DNA of 10,975 nucleotides. Source: Deltaproteobacteria bacterium (lineage in GTDB: Bacteria; Desulfobacterota; Desulfobulbia; Desulfobulbales; VMSU01). The stretch covers positions 1-10,975 of the forward strand of contig JAJSAA010000113.1 of assembly GCA_024274995.1 (NCBI GenBank), read 5' to 3'. Both the position numbers and the translations under genes were made by a program. Below are positions 1-7,230 of this stretch, one piece after another. Under the pieces are notes generated by a model. That model saw only the letters and a program-made list of their open reading frames with translations, did not search any database and had not been told where the DNA came from. The first letter of the stretch is position 1. Each line of letters begins with the position of its first letter.

Positions 1-491
1 AATATCATGTCTTCAATAATAAAGGCCTGTTTGAAATTGTCATTAATGGCCCGGCAGCGGCGGGGGTCATTTTGGCCGTAGCGCTCTATAATATAGGCTA
101 AGCGGGCGGAAAGATTTACGATCTGGTCATGGTTCACCCTCTTGTCGGCATAATAGACCACCAGCCGTTCATCCGCCTCTGGCGGCAGTTCGCCCTGGAG
201 GATGACATGCTGACGCACCAGGGGGGCCAGTTCCTGAAAATTATGGCGTTGGCAGATATCCTCTCCGAGGCGGGAGTGATCCCGGCCGTTATCCAAACAG
301 GCGGTCTTGGCTATATCGTGGAGCAGGGCGGCGCTGATAATCAGTTTGAGATTGAGATTAATCCCGTCTTTAATCAGCCCCCGGCCTATGAATCCGGCAA
401 TTTCGGCCACCAGCCGTGAGTGAGCCCGGATATTATCCAGCATGCCGTATTTGCTCATGAGGAGCAGGCATTCTGCCGGACTGGGGATCAT
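1..491 (-). CDS. HD-domain phosphohydrolase-like protein (3' end off window)
   Basis: I translated this frame by hand: it is open for 163 codons from an ATG at 491-489 to the left edge, so the C-terminus is missing. It begins MIPSPAECLLLMSKYGMLDN. It carries the metal-ligand pattern of the HD superfamily: His24 (IRAHS), His58-Asp59 in LLHDIAK, further histidines at 72, 83 and 95 (RQHV), and Asp116 in YYADKRV. Small HD proteins of this type are metal-dependent phosphohydrolases acting on nucleotides or phosphorylated small molecules; the substrate cannot be deduced. The ATG shares one base with the hemE stop (TGATG), so translation is probably coupled and the gene is the third member of the ahbD-hemE cluster. 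No GGDEF, GYP or RelA/SpoT signature is visible in the part present. The HD assignment is secure; the role is unknown. Confidence 0.85.
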   Translation of the reverse strand, partial: MIPSPAECLLLMSKYGMLDNIRAHSRLVAEIAGFIGRGLIKDGINLNLKLIISAALLHDIAKTACLDNGRDHSRLGEDICQRHNFQELAPLVRQHVILQGELPPEADERLVVYYADKRVNHDQIVNLSARLAYIIERYGQNDPRRCRAINDNFKQAFIIEDMI

Positions 492-1525
492 CAGACCTTG
501 CGGCTCAGTTTATGAACCAGCTCCACTGTCAGCCTGGCCTTTTCTGGGTCGGTTTGGGGCACGATGCCGTGGCCGAGATTAAAGATATGCCCTTTGGCTC
601 CCCGGGCTTCCCGGAGGATGGCGGCGATTTTTTTTTCCAATTTATCCGGCGGCAGGAAGAGGGCCAGTGGGTCCATATTGCCCTGGATAGCGGCCCGGCC
701 GTCTACCGTCTTGACCACCGAACTTAAGTTGACACGCCAGTCAATGCCCAGAACATCGGCGCCGCTGGTTAGGGACTGGTCGATGAGGGTCGCGCCGTTA
801 TTGGCAAAATAGATGACTGGAATATCGCTGACTTCTTTGATGGCCTTGACGATTCTGCTCACATAGGGCAGGGCGAATTCGGCAAAATCGGGGGGAGATA
901 GAACGCCGACCCAGGAATCAAAAATCTGCACCGCCTGCACCCCGGCAGCAATCTGACCTTTAAGGTAGCTGATGGTGCATTCGGTGATCTTATCCATTAA
1001 TGATTTATATAACTCCGGGGCGTTATACATCATCATTTTGGTATTTATGAAATTGCGGGAGGAACCGCCCTCAATGAGATAAGTTGCCAGGGTAAAGGGG
1101 GCACCGGAAAAACCGATGAGCGGTACCTTGTCTTTAAGTTCCCGGCGCAGAATACGAACGGTCTCCATGACATATCCCAGGTCGTCCTCCGGATCGGGGA
1201 TTCCCAGGCGGTCAACGGCCGCCTGATCGCGGATGGGGGAGGGGAATACCGGGCCTTGATTCTCGCGGAACTCCAAGGGAGCGCCCATTTTTTCAAGGGG
1301 TATCAGAATATCGGAAAACATGATGGCAGCATCCACCCCGATAATATCCACGGGCTGAATGCTGACTTCGGCGGCCAGCTCCGGGGTTTTGCAGAGCTCC
1401 AGGAAGGTGACCTTGTCACGTACCGTGTGATAAGCGGGCAGATAGCGGCCCGCCTGCCGCATGATCCATATGGGGGTGTAGTCGGTTTTCTGGCCCTTGC
1501 AGGCTCTCAAAAAAGTATCGTTCAT
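491..1525 (-). CDS. hemE: Uroporphyrinogen III decarboxylase
   Basis: HemE decarboxylates the four acetate side chains of uroporphyrinogen III to give coproporphyrinogen III, in the cytoplasm and without a cofactor. The 344-aa length is normal for the family. Hallmarks are visible in order: MRQAGRYLP (residues 22-30) with the substrate-binding arginines, FSDI with the catalytic Asp72, YLIEGGSS with Tyr149, QIFDSWVG (200-207), YFANNG (239-244), IQGNMDP (280-286), and FNLGHGI with His319. The start is ATG at 1525, preceded by AAGGA about 7 nt upstream. The gene lies 22 bp downstream of the AhbD-like gene and its TGA overlaps the HD-protein ATG, so it is the middle gene of a three-gene minus-strand cluster. 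HemE is needed for the coproporphyrin and protoporphyrin haem branches but not for the sirohaem-based branch, which makes the upstream neighbour notable. Confidence 0.97.
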   Translation of the reverse strand: MNDTFLRACKGQKTDYTPIWIMRQAGRYLPAYHTVRDKVTFLELCKTPELAAEVSIQPVDIIGVDAAIMFSDILIPLEKMGAPLEFRENQGPVFPSPIRDQAAVDRLGIPDPEDDLGYVMETVRILRRELKDKVPLIGFSGAPFTLATYLIEGGSSRNFINTKMMMYNAPELYKSLMDKITECTISYLKGQIAAGVQAVQIFDSWVGVLSPPDFAEFALPYVSRIVKAIKEVSDIPVIYFANNGATLIDQSLTSGADVLGIDWRVNLSSVVKTVDGRAAIQGNMDPLALFLPPDKLEKKIAAILREARGAKGHIFNLGHGIVPQTDPEKARLTVELVHKLSRKV

Positions 1526-1547
1526 AAGTTGTTCCTTGGCTGAATAG

Positions 1548-2618
1548 TCAGTCTGATTTTTTTTGTAATTTCAGGGGCTGATGACTGCAGAAGGGCTCGG
1601 CCTCCATATAGTCACCAGTCATGGCGTAGGCCCTGGCCCGGCAGCCACCGCAGACGGAGACGTATTCGCAAACTCCGCATTTACCCTTGTAGGCCTTGAA
1701 GTCCCGCAGATCCTTGAAGAGCGTGGAATTCTTCCATATATCCTTGAAGGATTGCTCCCGGATGTTACCGGCTGCCATAGGAAAATAACTGCAGGGCAGC
1801 AGGTTGCCGTCCACGTCTAAGAGGGAGATGAGCTGACCGGCCAGACAGCCCTTGGAGCCGCCGGTGGAAAATTGCAGGGTTCGGCGTTTAAAATTATCGC
1901 CCTGTTCCCTGGCCTTTTCGAGAACAATCCGGTAATAACTCGGGGCGCAGGTGGGGCGAACCAGCATTTCATTCTCGGTTTTCTCCATCTCATAATGCCA
2001 GGCCAGCAGCTCTTCGTAATCTTCCACGGAGATCAGTTCCTCCATGATGTCCTCGCCGCGGCCGGTGGGGACGATCATAAACATATACCAGGCGGTGGCT
2101 CCGAGGCTCTTGACCAGCTTCATGACCTTGGGTACCTCGGCCTGATTGCGTTTGGTGAATGAGGAGTTGACCAGAAATTTTATATCATTTTCTTTGAAGA
2201 GGCGAGCGGCATTCATGGTGGCTTCAAAGGCGCCTGGTGAGTTGCGGAAATTGTCATGTACTCCGGCCGTGGAGCCGTCAACGCTTAAAGAAACCATCTT
2301 TATTTCGGCCTTCTTGATCTGGGCGCATTTTTCCTCGTTTACCAGGGTGCCGTTGGTGGCGAGACACATTCTCAGCCCCTTGCTGCCGCCATACTCGGCA
2401 ATATCAAAGACATCGGGCCGCAGCAGGGGCTCGCCGCCGGAGAGAACGATAACCGGGGAAGCGTAAGATGAAATATCATCCAGTACCCTCCGGGCCTCGG
2501 CAAAGGAAAAATCAGGGTGGCCCTGTACCTGCGACTCGGATGAGGAACGGCAGTGCACGCAGTGCAGATTGCAGCGCCTGGTAATCTCCCAAGCTATCCA
2601 TTTTGGCTCAAAATCCAA
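1548..2618 (-). CDS. ahbD: Radical SAM/SPASM haem-biosynthesis protein, AhbD-like
   Basis: AhbD oxidatively decarboxylates two propionates of Fe-coproporphyrin III to the vinyl groups of haem b, using S-adenosylmethionine under anaerobic conditions. This 356-aa protein opens IAWEITRRCNLHC, typical of AhbD. It lacks the longer N-terminal extension I associate with AhbC/NirJ-type relatives. The radical SAM cluster ligands are Cys16, Cys20 and Cys23 (CX3CX2C), and GGEP at 61-64 helps bind SAM. The C-terminal SPASM region supplies cysteines at about 224, 258, 276, 314, 317, 323, 326 and 344, including CGVCEYVSVCGGCRARAY, so an auxiliary Fe-S cluster is expected. The start codon is TTG; AAGGAGA lies 8 nt upstream and no in-frame ATG is available nearby. 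The gene leads the cluster with hemE 22 bp downstream, supporting a porphyrin substrate. A different porphyrin- or peptide-modifying SPASM enzyme is the main alternative. Confidence 0.72.
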   Translation of the reverse strand: MDFEPKWIAWEITRRCNLHCVHCRSSSESQVQGHPDFSFAEARRVLDDISSYASPVIVLSGGEPLLRPDVFDIAEYGGSKGLRMCLATNGTLVNEEKCAQIKKAEIKMVSLSVDGSTAGVHDNFRNSPGAFEATMNAARLFKENDIKFLVNSSFTKRNQAEVPKVMKLVKSLGATAWYMFMIVPTGRGEDIMEELISVEDYEELLAWHYEMEKTENEMLVRPTCAPSYYRIVLEKAREQGDNFKRRTLQFSTGGSKGCLAGQLISLLDVDGNLLPCSYFPMAAGNIREQSFKDIWKNSTLFKDLRDFKAYKGKCGVCEYVSVCGGCRARAYAMTGDYMEAEPFCSHQPLKLQKKSD

Positions 2619-2625
2619 GATTGTA

Positions 2626-2632
2626 TCTCCTT
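2626..2632 (-). promoter_or_regulatory. Ribosome binding site deciding the TTG start of the AhbD-like gene
   Basis: Read on the minus strand this is AAGGAGA, with 8 nt between GGAG and the TTG at 2618-2616. Because the start codon is not ATG, this site is the main reason for placing the start here. Confidence 0.75.
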
Positions 2633-2692
2633 TTTCGCGAAATTAGAAATTAATATTGCTGGCGGGCGAAGGCCGCCGGGCCCTGTTGATTA

Positions 2693-2711
2693 TTTACGCC
2701 AACAGCGTAAA
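2693..2711. repeat. Short perfect inverted repeat (7-bp arms, 5-nt loop)
   Basis: TTTACGC, loop CAACA, GCGTAAA, in the gap between the PhoH-like gene and the AhbD-like gene. It overlaps the weak -10 candidate. On the minus strand it is not followed by a T-run, so it is not a convincing rho-independent terminator; it could be an operator or a weak mRNA hairpin. Confidence 0.5.
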
Positions 2712-2732
2712 AATTGTACGGTTTAAAGTCAA
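2704..2732 (-). promoter_or_regulatory. Weak candidate sigma70 promoter upstream of the AhbD-like gene
   Basis: On the minus strand TTGACT (2732-2727, 5 of 6 to consensus) is followed after 17 bp by TACGCT (2709-2704, about 3 of 6). It lies in the 124-bp gap between the PhoH-like gene and the AhbD-like gene, so it could drive ahbD-hemE-HD independently. The -10 is poor, so this is tentative. Confidence 0.3.
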
Positions 2733-2742
2733 ACGGGGGTGA

Positions 2743-4062
2743 TTATAGAAATTCGGCGGCAGCGGCGGCCAGGTCGCTACGTTCACTCTTTTTAAGAGTA
2801 ACATGGCCGTGCAGGGTTTGCTCCTTCAGTCGTTCCACGGTATAGGTCAAGCCGTTACTGCTGGAATCCAGGTATGGATTGTCGATCTGATAGGGGTCGC
2901 CGGTGAGTACCATTTTGGTGCCTTCGCCGGCCCGGCTGATGATGGTTTTAACTTCATGGGGGGTAAGATTCTGGGCCTCGTCGATGATTACATACTGGCG
3001 GGGTATGGAACGGCCGCGGATGTAGGTCAGGGCCTCCAGCTCCAGAATATTATCACTGATTAGTTTATCTATCTTGTGTTTGATAGAGACTTCACCTTGT
3101 TCTTTTTTGTCCTGCCCGTGCTGGAGGAGATAGGTCAGGTTGTCAAAGATGGGCTGCATCCAGTTGGCCAGCTTTTCATCCTTGCCACCGGGCAGGTAGC
3201 CTATATCTTTACCCATGGGGACGATGGGTCTGGATACCAGTATACGATCGTAACGATTGTAATTGATTACTGATTCCAGGGCGGCGGCCACGGCCATCAG
3301 GGTCTTGCCGGTTCCGGCCTGGCCCACCAGGGTCACTAACCGCACCTCAGGATCCATTAGTAATTCCAGGGCCATGCGCTGCTCTTTGCTACGGGCCCTA
3401 ATCTGCCACACCGTATCCGTGTTGGGATCGAGTTGGATTAAATGGCCCTGGGCACTGGTTCTGGTCAAGGCTGTGTGCTTATCGTTTATTTCGTCTTTCA
3501 GGAGGACAAATTCATTGGGCAGTAAATCCAGGCCCTGGGGAGGCTCTATGTCACGCTTTTGATAAAACTCATCAATTATCTGTTCGGCAACGGTTATGGT
3601 GCGGTAACCGGTGTATAGCTCGTCAAAATTCACCTTTTGTTTTTCAAAATCCATTACCTCAATCCCCAGGGCGTCGGCCTTGAGGCGGGCGTTGATATCC
3701 TTGGAGACAAAAATGACCTTACTGCCGTCTTTGTGCAGTTTGTAAGCCACCGACAGGATGCGGTTGTCGGGTACCGACATATCGAGTCCGGCAACGGCGG
3801 ATTCCCGCTCGTGGGTAATGATACGCAGTACGCCGCCATTGTCCATCTTGACCCCCTCACCGAGCCTGCCTTTGGCTCGCAGGGCGTCAAGATGGCGGAC
3901 AACTCTGCGGGCATTGCGCCCCAATTCATCGCTGTGGGATTTGAAGTTGTCCAATTCTTCAATGACGGTCATGGGTAGGATGATGAAGTTGTCAGAAAAG
4001 GAGGTAATGGCATCGGCGTTATGAAGCAGGACGTTGGTGTCAAGGACGAAATATTTGGGCAT
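2743..4062 (-). CDS. PIN domain-PhoH family ATPase (YlaK/PhoH2-type)
   Basis: This 439-aa protein joins an N-terminal PIN nuclease fold to a C-terminal PhoH ATPase, as in PhoH2/YlaK proteins, which are thought to act as RNA helicase-nucleases. PIN acidic residues are visible: Asp8 in FVLDTNVLL, Glu35/Glu36 in VIEELDN, Asp99 in VPDNRI, and Asp122 in FVSKDINAR. The ATPase part has Walker A GQAGTGKT (247-254), Walker B YVIIDEAQ (357-364) and a downstream LTGDP motif (387-390) characteristic of PhoH. The length fits the two-domain family. The ATG at 4062 has GAGGAG 8 nt upstream. It is the first minus-strand gene after the divergent intergenic region, and the 124-bp gap to the AhbD-like gene suggests a separate unit. 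Family identity is clear; the RNA target and any partner antitoxin are not, and none is adjacent. Confidence 0.93.
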   Translation of the reverse strand: MPKYFVLDTNVLLHNADAITSFSDNFIILPMTVIEELDNFKSHSDELGRNARRVVRHLDALRAKGRLGEGVKMDNGGVLRIITHERESAVAGLDMSVPDNRILSVAYKLHKDGSKVIFVSKDINARLKADALGIEVMDFEKQKVNFDELYTGYRTITVAEQIIDEFYQKRDIEPPQGLDLLPNEFVLLKDEINDKHTALTRTSAQGHLIQLDPNTDTVWQIRARSKEQRMALELLMDPEVRLVTLVGQAGTGKTLMAVAAALESVINYNRYDRILVSRPIVPMGKDIGYLPGGKDEKLANWMQPIFDNLTYLLQHGQDKKEQGEVSIKHKIDKLISDNILELEALTYIRGRSIPRQYVIIDEAQNLTPHEVKTIISRAGEGTKMVLTGDPYQIDNPYLDSSSNGLTYTVERLKEQTLHGHVTLKKSERSDLAAAAAEFL

Positions 4063-4169
4063 ATTTTAGTCTCCTCAGGTAGTAAGATGTGAACGAGTCT
4101 GGTAAATTATTCTAACCCAGCCTCAAAAAATATGCTATATAAACCCCGTGATGTCTGGTTAGAATTTTG

Positions 4170-4277
4170 GTAAGCGCTCCATGAACACCCTGCTGTGCGT
4201 AATTTAGTACCCCGATATACAGGGGGTATTATTGGGGTACTAAATTACGCACAGTAGGGCGTCCCTGAAACGCTTAC
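4170..4277. repeat. 108-bp imperfect palindrome, possible MITE, REPIN or IS remnant
   Basis: The core arms are 4188-4213 and 4234-4259. They are 26 bp each with one mismatch and contain the 20-mer TGTGCGTAATTTAGTACCCC and its exact complement, around a 20-nt centre. Symmetry continues outward imperfectly, without indels, to GTAAGCG at 4170-4176 and CGCTTAC at 4271-4277. The inner element begins TG and ends CA, as many insertion-sequence ends do, but no target-site duplication is visible. No T-run follows on either strand, so it is not a simple terminator. It contains no ORF of note. A non-autonomous mobile element or REP-type repeat is the best guess; a bidirectional mRNA hairpin is the alternative. 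Confidence 0.75.
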
Positions 4278-4436
4278 ATTTCGAGAGGTTTAAAGTCAAG
4301 AGTGTGGTTTATTGAGCGCTTACGAATTTTGCGTTAACCTGGTTGATGGTTTTAGGCCGGAGGACAGAATTTTTCTGGCGTTTTCGCCCTTGGTCTTTCA
4401 GTAATAAGATATTTATTTTTCGTAATTGTCATTTAA

Positions 4437-4465
4437 TTGGCCGGTATATCTGCCGCCTGTAAGAT
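4437..4465 (+). promoter_or_regulatory. Candidate sigma70 promoter for the nadE operon
   Basis: TTGGCC (4437-4442) and TAAGAT (4460-4465) are separated by exactly 17 bp, each matching consensus at 4 of 6. A start near 4472 would leave a leader of about 55 nt carrying the GC-rich hairpin at 4470-4485. Tentative. Confidence 0.3.
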
Positions 4466-4510
4466 AGAGGCCGGGGTCGCCCGGCTAATCAGCTGAATAA
4501 ATTACACTTT

Positions 4511-4534
4511 ATGAAAATATGAAAATATGAAAAT
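4511..4534 (+). repeat. Three tandem ATGAAAAT octamers overlapping the nadE start codon
   Basis: Copies lie at 4511-4518, 4519-4526 and 4527-4534. The first two ATGs read Met-Lys-Ile-stop, and each TGA overlaps the ATG of the next copy. Only the third copy, where the sequence diverges to ATTGCT, opens the nadE frame and again gives Met-Lys-Ile. No Shine-Dalgarno sequence precedes the array. This creates a chain of two tiny upstream ORFs that could pass ribosomes to nadE by termination-reinitiation; that function is inference. Confidence 0.85.
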
Positions 4535-6224
4535 TGCTCTTGCCCAGATAAATCCCGTTATTGGTGATTTTGGCTTTAATTTAAGCCGGATGCGCCATTG
4601 GATCGCCAGGGCGCGGACGGCGGGCTGCCGGCTTGTTGTTTTTCCTGAGCTGGCGGTGAGCGGTTATCCGCCCCAGGATTTATTAGAGCGCCGGGGGTTT
4701 GTGGAGAACCAGCAGGCGGCCTTAGATGAAATGCTGGCGGCAATAGAGGGCATTGCCGTACTCTGCGGGGTGGTGACCCGGCATCAGGACAGCGGCGCGG
4801 GCCGCCCCCTCCATAACAGCGCCTTGTTGTACGACCAGGGACGGCGGCAATGGAATCATAAACGTCTGCTACCCACCTACGATGTCTTTGATGAGGCCCG
4901 TTATTTTGAGCCTGGCCGCCAGTCGGTCATTTTTGATTTGGCCGGTATTAAGCTGGGGGTAACCGTCTGTGAGGATATTTTTAATTATCAGGGGGTGGAG
5001 CCTGTCGCCCTCGGCGGCGGAGTACAGGGCGTACCAGCCCGTCGTTACGCCGCCGATCCCCTGACCGACCTCCTGGCATCTCCGGCGGGTAGCCCGGATA
5101 TTTTGATAAATATTGCCGCCTCTCCCTTCAGCCTTGGAAAATGCGGCGCCAAGGTGGAATTTTTTCGTCGTCTATGTCGCCGCACCGGCCGGCCCTTGCT
5201 CTATGTCAATCAGGTGGGCGGCCAGGATTCGCTACTCTTTGACGGCCACAGTTTGGCCCTGAACCCGGATGGCAGTCCGGCGGCCATGGCCGCTGGTTTC
5301 CGGGAGGATATGATTGTCGTGGACAGCCTGCTCCGGTCCCAGAGCGCCGGGCCTGAAATTACCTGCCGGAATACGCCGCCGGAGCGTCTCGCCCTGGAGG
5401 CTCTGAGCATGGGAACCGCTGATTATGTACGGAAATGCGGCTTTAAATCGGCGGTGTTGGGGCTTAGCGGCGGCATTGATTCCGCGCTCTGCGCCGTTAT
5501 CGCCGCCCGGGCTCTCGGGCCGGAGAATATTCTTGGCGTGGCTCTGCCCTCGCCCTATACCGCACCTGAGAGTATCAGCGATGCCCGGGCCCTGGCTCTT
5601 AACCTGGGGATTAATTTTGAGATTTTGGCTATCAACGATATCTTTACCGTTGAACGGCAGACTCTTGGCCCTTTATTTGCCGGGCTGCCCGAGGATGTCA
5701 CCGAGCAAAATCTCCAGGCTCGTATCCGCGGCAGTCTGCTCATGGCTCTCTCTAATAAGTTTGGTCATATGCTGCTCTCCACTGGCAATAAATCTGAACT
5801 GGCCGTGGGCTATTGTACCCTTTACGGTGATATGAGTGGCGGTCTGGCCGTTATCTCCGATGTTCCCAAGACCATGGTCTATGACATTTGCCGTTATGTC
5901 AATCGGGATAGAGAGGTGATTCCGGCCAATATCCTCCGGCGGCCGCCCTCGGCCGAGCTGGCCCTCGATCAGCGGGATGATGATGATCTGCCGCCCTATG
6001 AGATATTAGATCCCATCCTCTTCAGCTATCTCGAGGAAAACAAAACTATGGCCGAGATTGCCGCCCAGGGCTTTGAGGCCGGGGTGGTCAAGGACGTGGT
6101 GCGCCGGGTCAATATAAATGAGCATAAGCGGCAGCAGGCCGCCATTGGTCTGCGGCTGACCGCCAAGGCCTTTGGCTGTGGCCGGCGTTATCCCATAACC
6201 CAGAGGTATCAAGAGGATGTCTGA
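4527..6224 (+). CDS. nadE: Glutamine-dependent NAD+ synthetase
   Basis: NadE performs the last step of NAD+ synthesis, amidating deamido-NAD+ with ATP and ammonia released from glutamine. The 565-aa length fits the two-domain glutamine-using form. The N-terminal nitrilase-like amidase has its triad: Glu41 in VVFPELAVSGYPP, Lys112 in NHKRLLPTYDVFDE, and Cys148 in GVTVCEDI. The C-terminal synthetase domain has the PP-loop LSGGIDSA (Ser314 onward) and the conserved stretch STGNKSE, GYCTLYGD, SDVPKT. The start is the ATG of the third tandem octamer; the two upstream ATGs terminate within four codons. No Shine-Dalgarno is evident. The gene overlaps the following methyltransferase by 8 bp and is probably the first gene of a three-gene unit ending in a multihaem cytochrome. 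Function is very secure. Confidence 0.97.
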   Translation: MKIALAQINPVIGDFGFNLSRMRHWIARARTAGCRLVVFPELAVSGYPPQDLLERRGFVENQQAALDEMLAAIEGIAVLCGVVTRHQDSGAGRPLHNSALLYDQGRRQWNHKRLLPTYDVFDEARYFEPGRQSVIFDLAGIKLGVTVCEDIFNYQGVEPVALGGGVQGVPARRYAADPLTDLLASPAGSPDILINIAASPFSLGKCGAKVEFFRRLCRRTGRPLLYVNQVGGQDSLLFDGHSLALNPDGSPAAMAAGFREDMIVVDSLLRSQSAGPEITCRNTPPERLALEALSMGTADYVRKCGFKSAVLGLSGGIDSALCAVIAARALGPENILGVALPSPYTAPESISDARALALNLGINFEILAINDIFTVERQTLGPLFAGLPEDVTEQNLQARIRGSLLMALSNKFGHMLLSTGNKSELAVGYCTLYGDMSGGLAVISDVPKTMVYDICRYVNRDREVIPANILRRPPSAELALDQRDDDDLPPYEILDPILFSYLEENKTMAEIAAQGFEAGVVKDVVRRVNINEHKRQQAAIGLRLTAKAFGCGRRYPITQRYQEDV

Positions 6225-7230
6225 AACAATATCCACGGGGCCTGACTGGCTGCCTCTGGAGAATATGGCCACCGCCTACTGGCAGTCCGAGGTCTTGTTT
6301 GCCGCCCTGGAGCTGGAACTTTTTGCCCGGCTGGAGGAAAATACTGCCCTGGATGTTTTAGCCGCAGCCGCGAACTGCCGGGCATCGGAGCTGGAGCGCC
6401 TGCTTCTTGCTCTGGAGGCCCTGGAGCTGGTGGAAAATCGAGAAGGGGGGTGGCATAACAGCAGGCCCGCCCGTCGTTATCTTGTCTGCGGCCGGGAATC
6501 CTATCTTGGTGATTTTCTTCTCTATCGCCGTTATCTGCAGACTCCCTGGGCTAAACTGAGCGCTAAGGTAAGCAAGCAGCCCCTGGCCCCCGCTTTAAGT
6601 GCCGCGGATGATTATGAGAGACGTACCCTGTATTATGTCCGGGCCTTAGATGCCCTGGCCCGGCTCAAGGCCCAGGGTATTGCACAAATCCTGGCCGGTC
6701 TTGGCTGGCAGGGGTCGATCCTGGATATTGGCGGTGGGTGCGGGGCTTTGAGCCGGGCTCTGTTAGAGGGGGGGGGCGGCGGCGGCCGGGTGCTGCTCTA
6801 CGAACTGCCGGAGGTCTTACGGGCGGCGGCTGAGCTTTATCCCCGCCCGGCGGATTGGCGGGGTATCGAGACCAAGCCGGGGGATTTTCGGCAGCAGGAA
6901 TTTAATGAGTCCTTTGGCCTAGTATTGTTAGGGAACTTTCTCCATATCTACGGCCGTCGGGAGGCCGGGGAGCTGGTGGAGAAGGCGGCCGGGCTGACGG
7001 CGCCCGGTGGTCTGCTGCTTATTCATGATTATTTCCCCGATGCCGGAGGGCGGGCCTCTGCCGTCAAGGGGCGTCTCTATGATATTAATATGATGGTTAA
7101 TACCTGTAATGGCTGTTGTCACTTAAGCTCAGAGCTGGCTGCTTGGCTAATGGATGATTTTGAACCAGGTGTTCTTCATGATCTGCCTGGAGACAGCAGT
7201 ATTTTTATCAGCCGCCGGAGGGCTCAATGA
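6217..7230 (+). CDS. SAM-dependent O-methyltransferase-family protein
   Basis: This 337-aa protein resembles the plant/bacterial O-methyltransferase family (Methyltransf_2; relatives include BchU- and CrtF-type enzymes). An N-terminal helical, winged-helix-like dimerisation region (about residues 18-90, with YWQSEVLFAALELELF) precedes a Rossmann SAM-binding domain. Its motif I is LDIGGGCGALSRAL (Asp170 onward). The acidic ELPEV loop follows at 196-200, then GNFLHIY with His243 at the position of the family catalytic base, and APGGLLLIHD (262-271). The ATG at 6217 lies inside the last codons of nadE, and the stop overlaps the cytochrome start (ATGA), so all three genes look coupled. A run of nine G at 6768-6776 encodes part of a glycine stretch after motif I. 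Substrate unknown: a quinone, tetrapyrrole or small phenolic is possible, but nothing in the sequence decides. Confidence 0.85.
   Translation: MSETISTGPDWLPLENMATAYWQSEVLFAALELELFARLEENTALDVLAAAANCRASELERLLLALEALELVENREGGWHNSRPARRYLVCGRESYLGDFLLYRRYLQTPWAKLSAKVSKQPLAPALSAADDYERRTLYYVRALDALARLKAQGIAQILAGLGWQGSILDIGGGCGALSRALLEGGGGGGRVLLYELPEVLRAAAELYPRPADWRGIETKPGDFRQQEFNESFGLVLLGNFLHIYGRREAGELVEKAAGLTAPGGLLLIHDYFPDAGGRASAVKGRLYDINMMVNTCNGCCHLSSELAAWLMDDFEPGVLHDLPGDSSIFISRRRAQ
6768..6776 (+). repeat. Nine-G homopolymer inside the methyltransferase gene
   Basis: An uninterrupted run of nine G, followed by GGC-type codons, encodes a polyglycine segment at about residues 185-190. The frame is intact at this length. 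Such tracts are prone to slippage during replication and to sequencing error. Confidence 0.9.

Larger units (their letters stand above)
4063..4526. other. Divergent intergenic region between the PhoH-like gene and nadE
   Basis: No convincing gene is present in these 464 bp. Next to the PhoH-like gene is AT-rich DNA with the GAGGAG ribosome site of that gene. The middle holds the large palindrome described separately. A further copy of GTAAGCGCTC, one end of the palindrome, lies in inverted orientation at 4314-4323. The right part holds a weak promoter candidate, a GC-rich hairpin (GCCGGG, loop GTCG, CCCGGC at 4470-4485) and the octamer repeat over the nadE start. Confidence 0.8.

Noticed and set aside
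129..419. Plus-strand ORF of 96 codons
   Set aside because: It lies antisense to the HD-domain gene, whose minus-strand frame is fully open and carries recognisable HD motifs. The plus-strand product resembles nothing.
2661..2677. GC-rich hairpin (GGCGG, 7-nt loop, CCGCC) as a terminator
   Set aside because: On neither strand is it followed by a T-run, so a rho-independent terminator is not supported.
2720..4299. Shared 13-mer GGTTTAAAGTCAA at 2720-2732 and 4287-4299, flanking the PhoH-like gene
   Set aside because: A shared 13-mer is expected about once by chance in a window of this size. The second copy lacks a plausible -10 at the right distance, so I do not claim a shared regulatory element.
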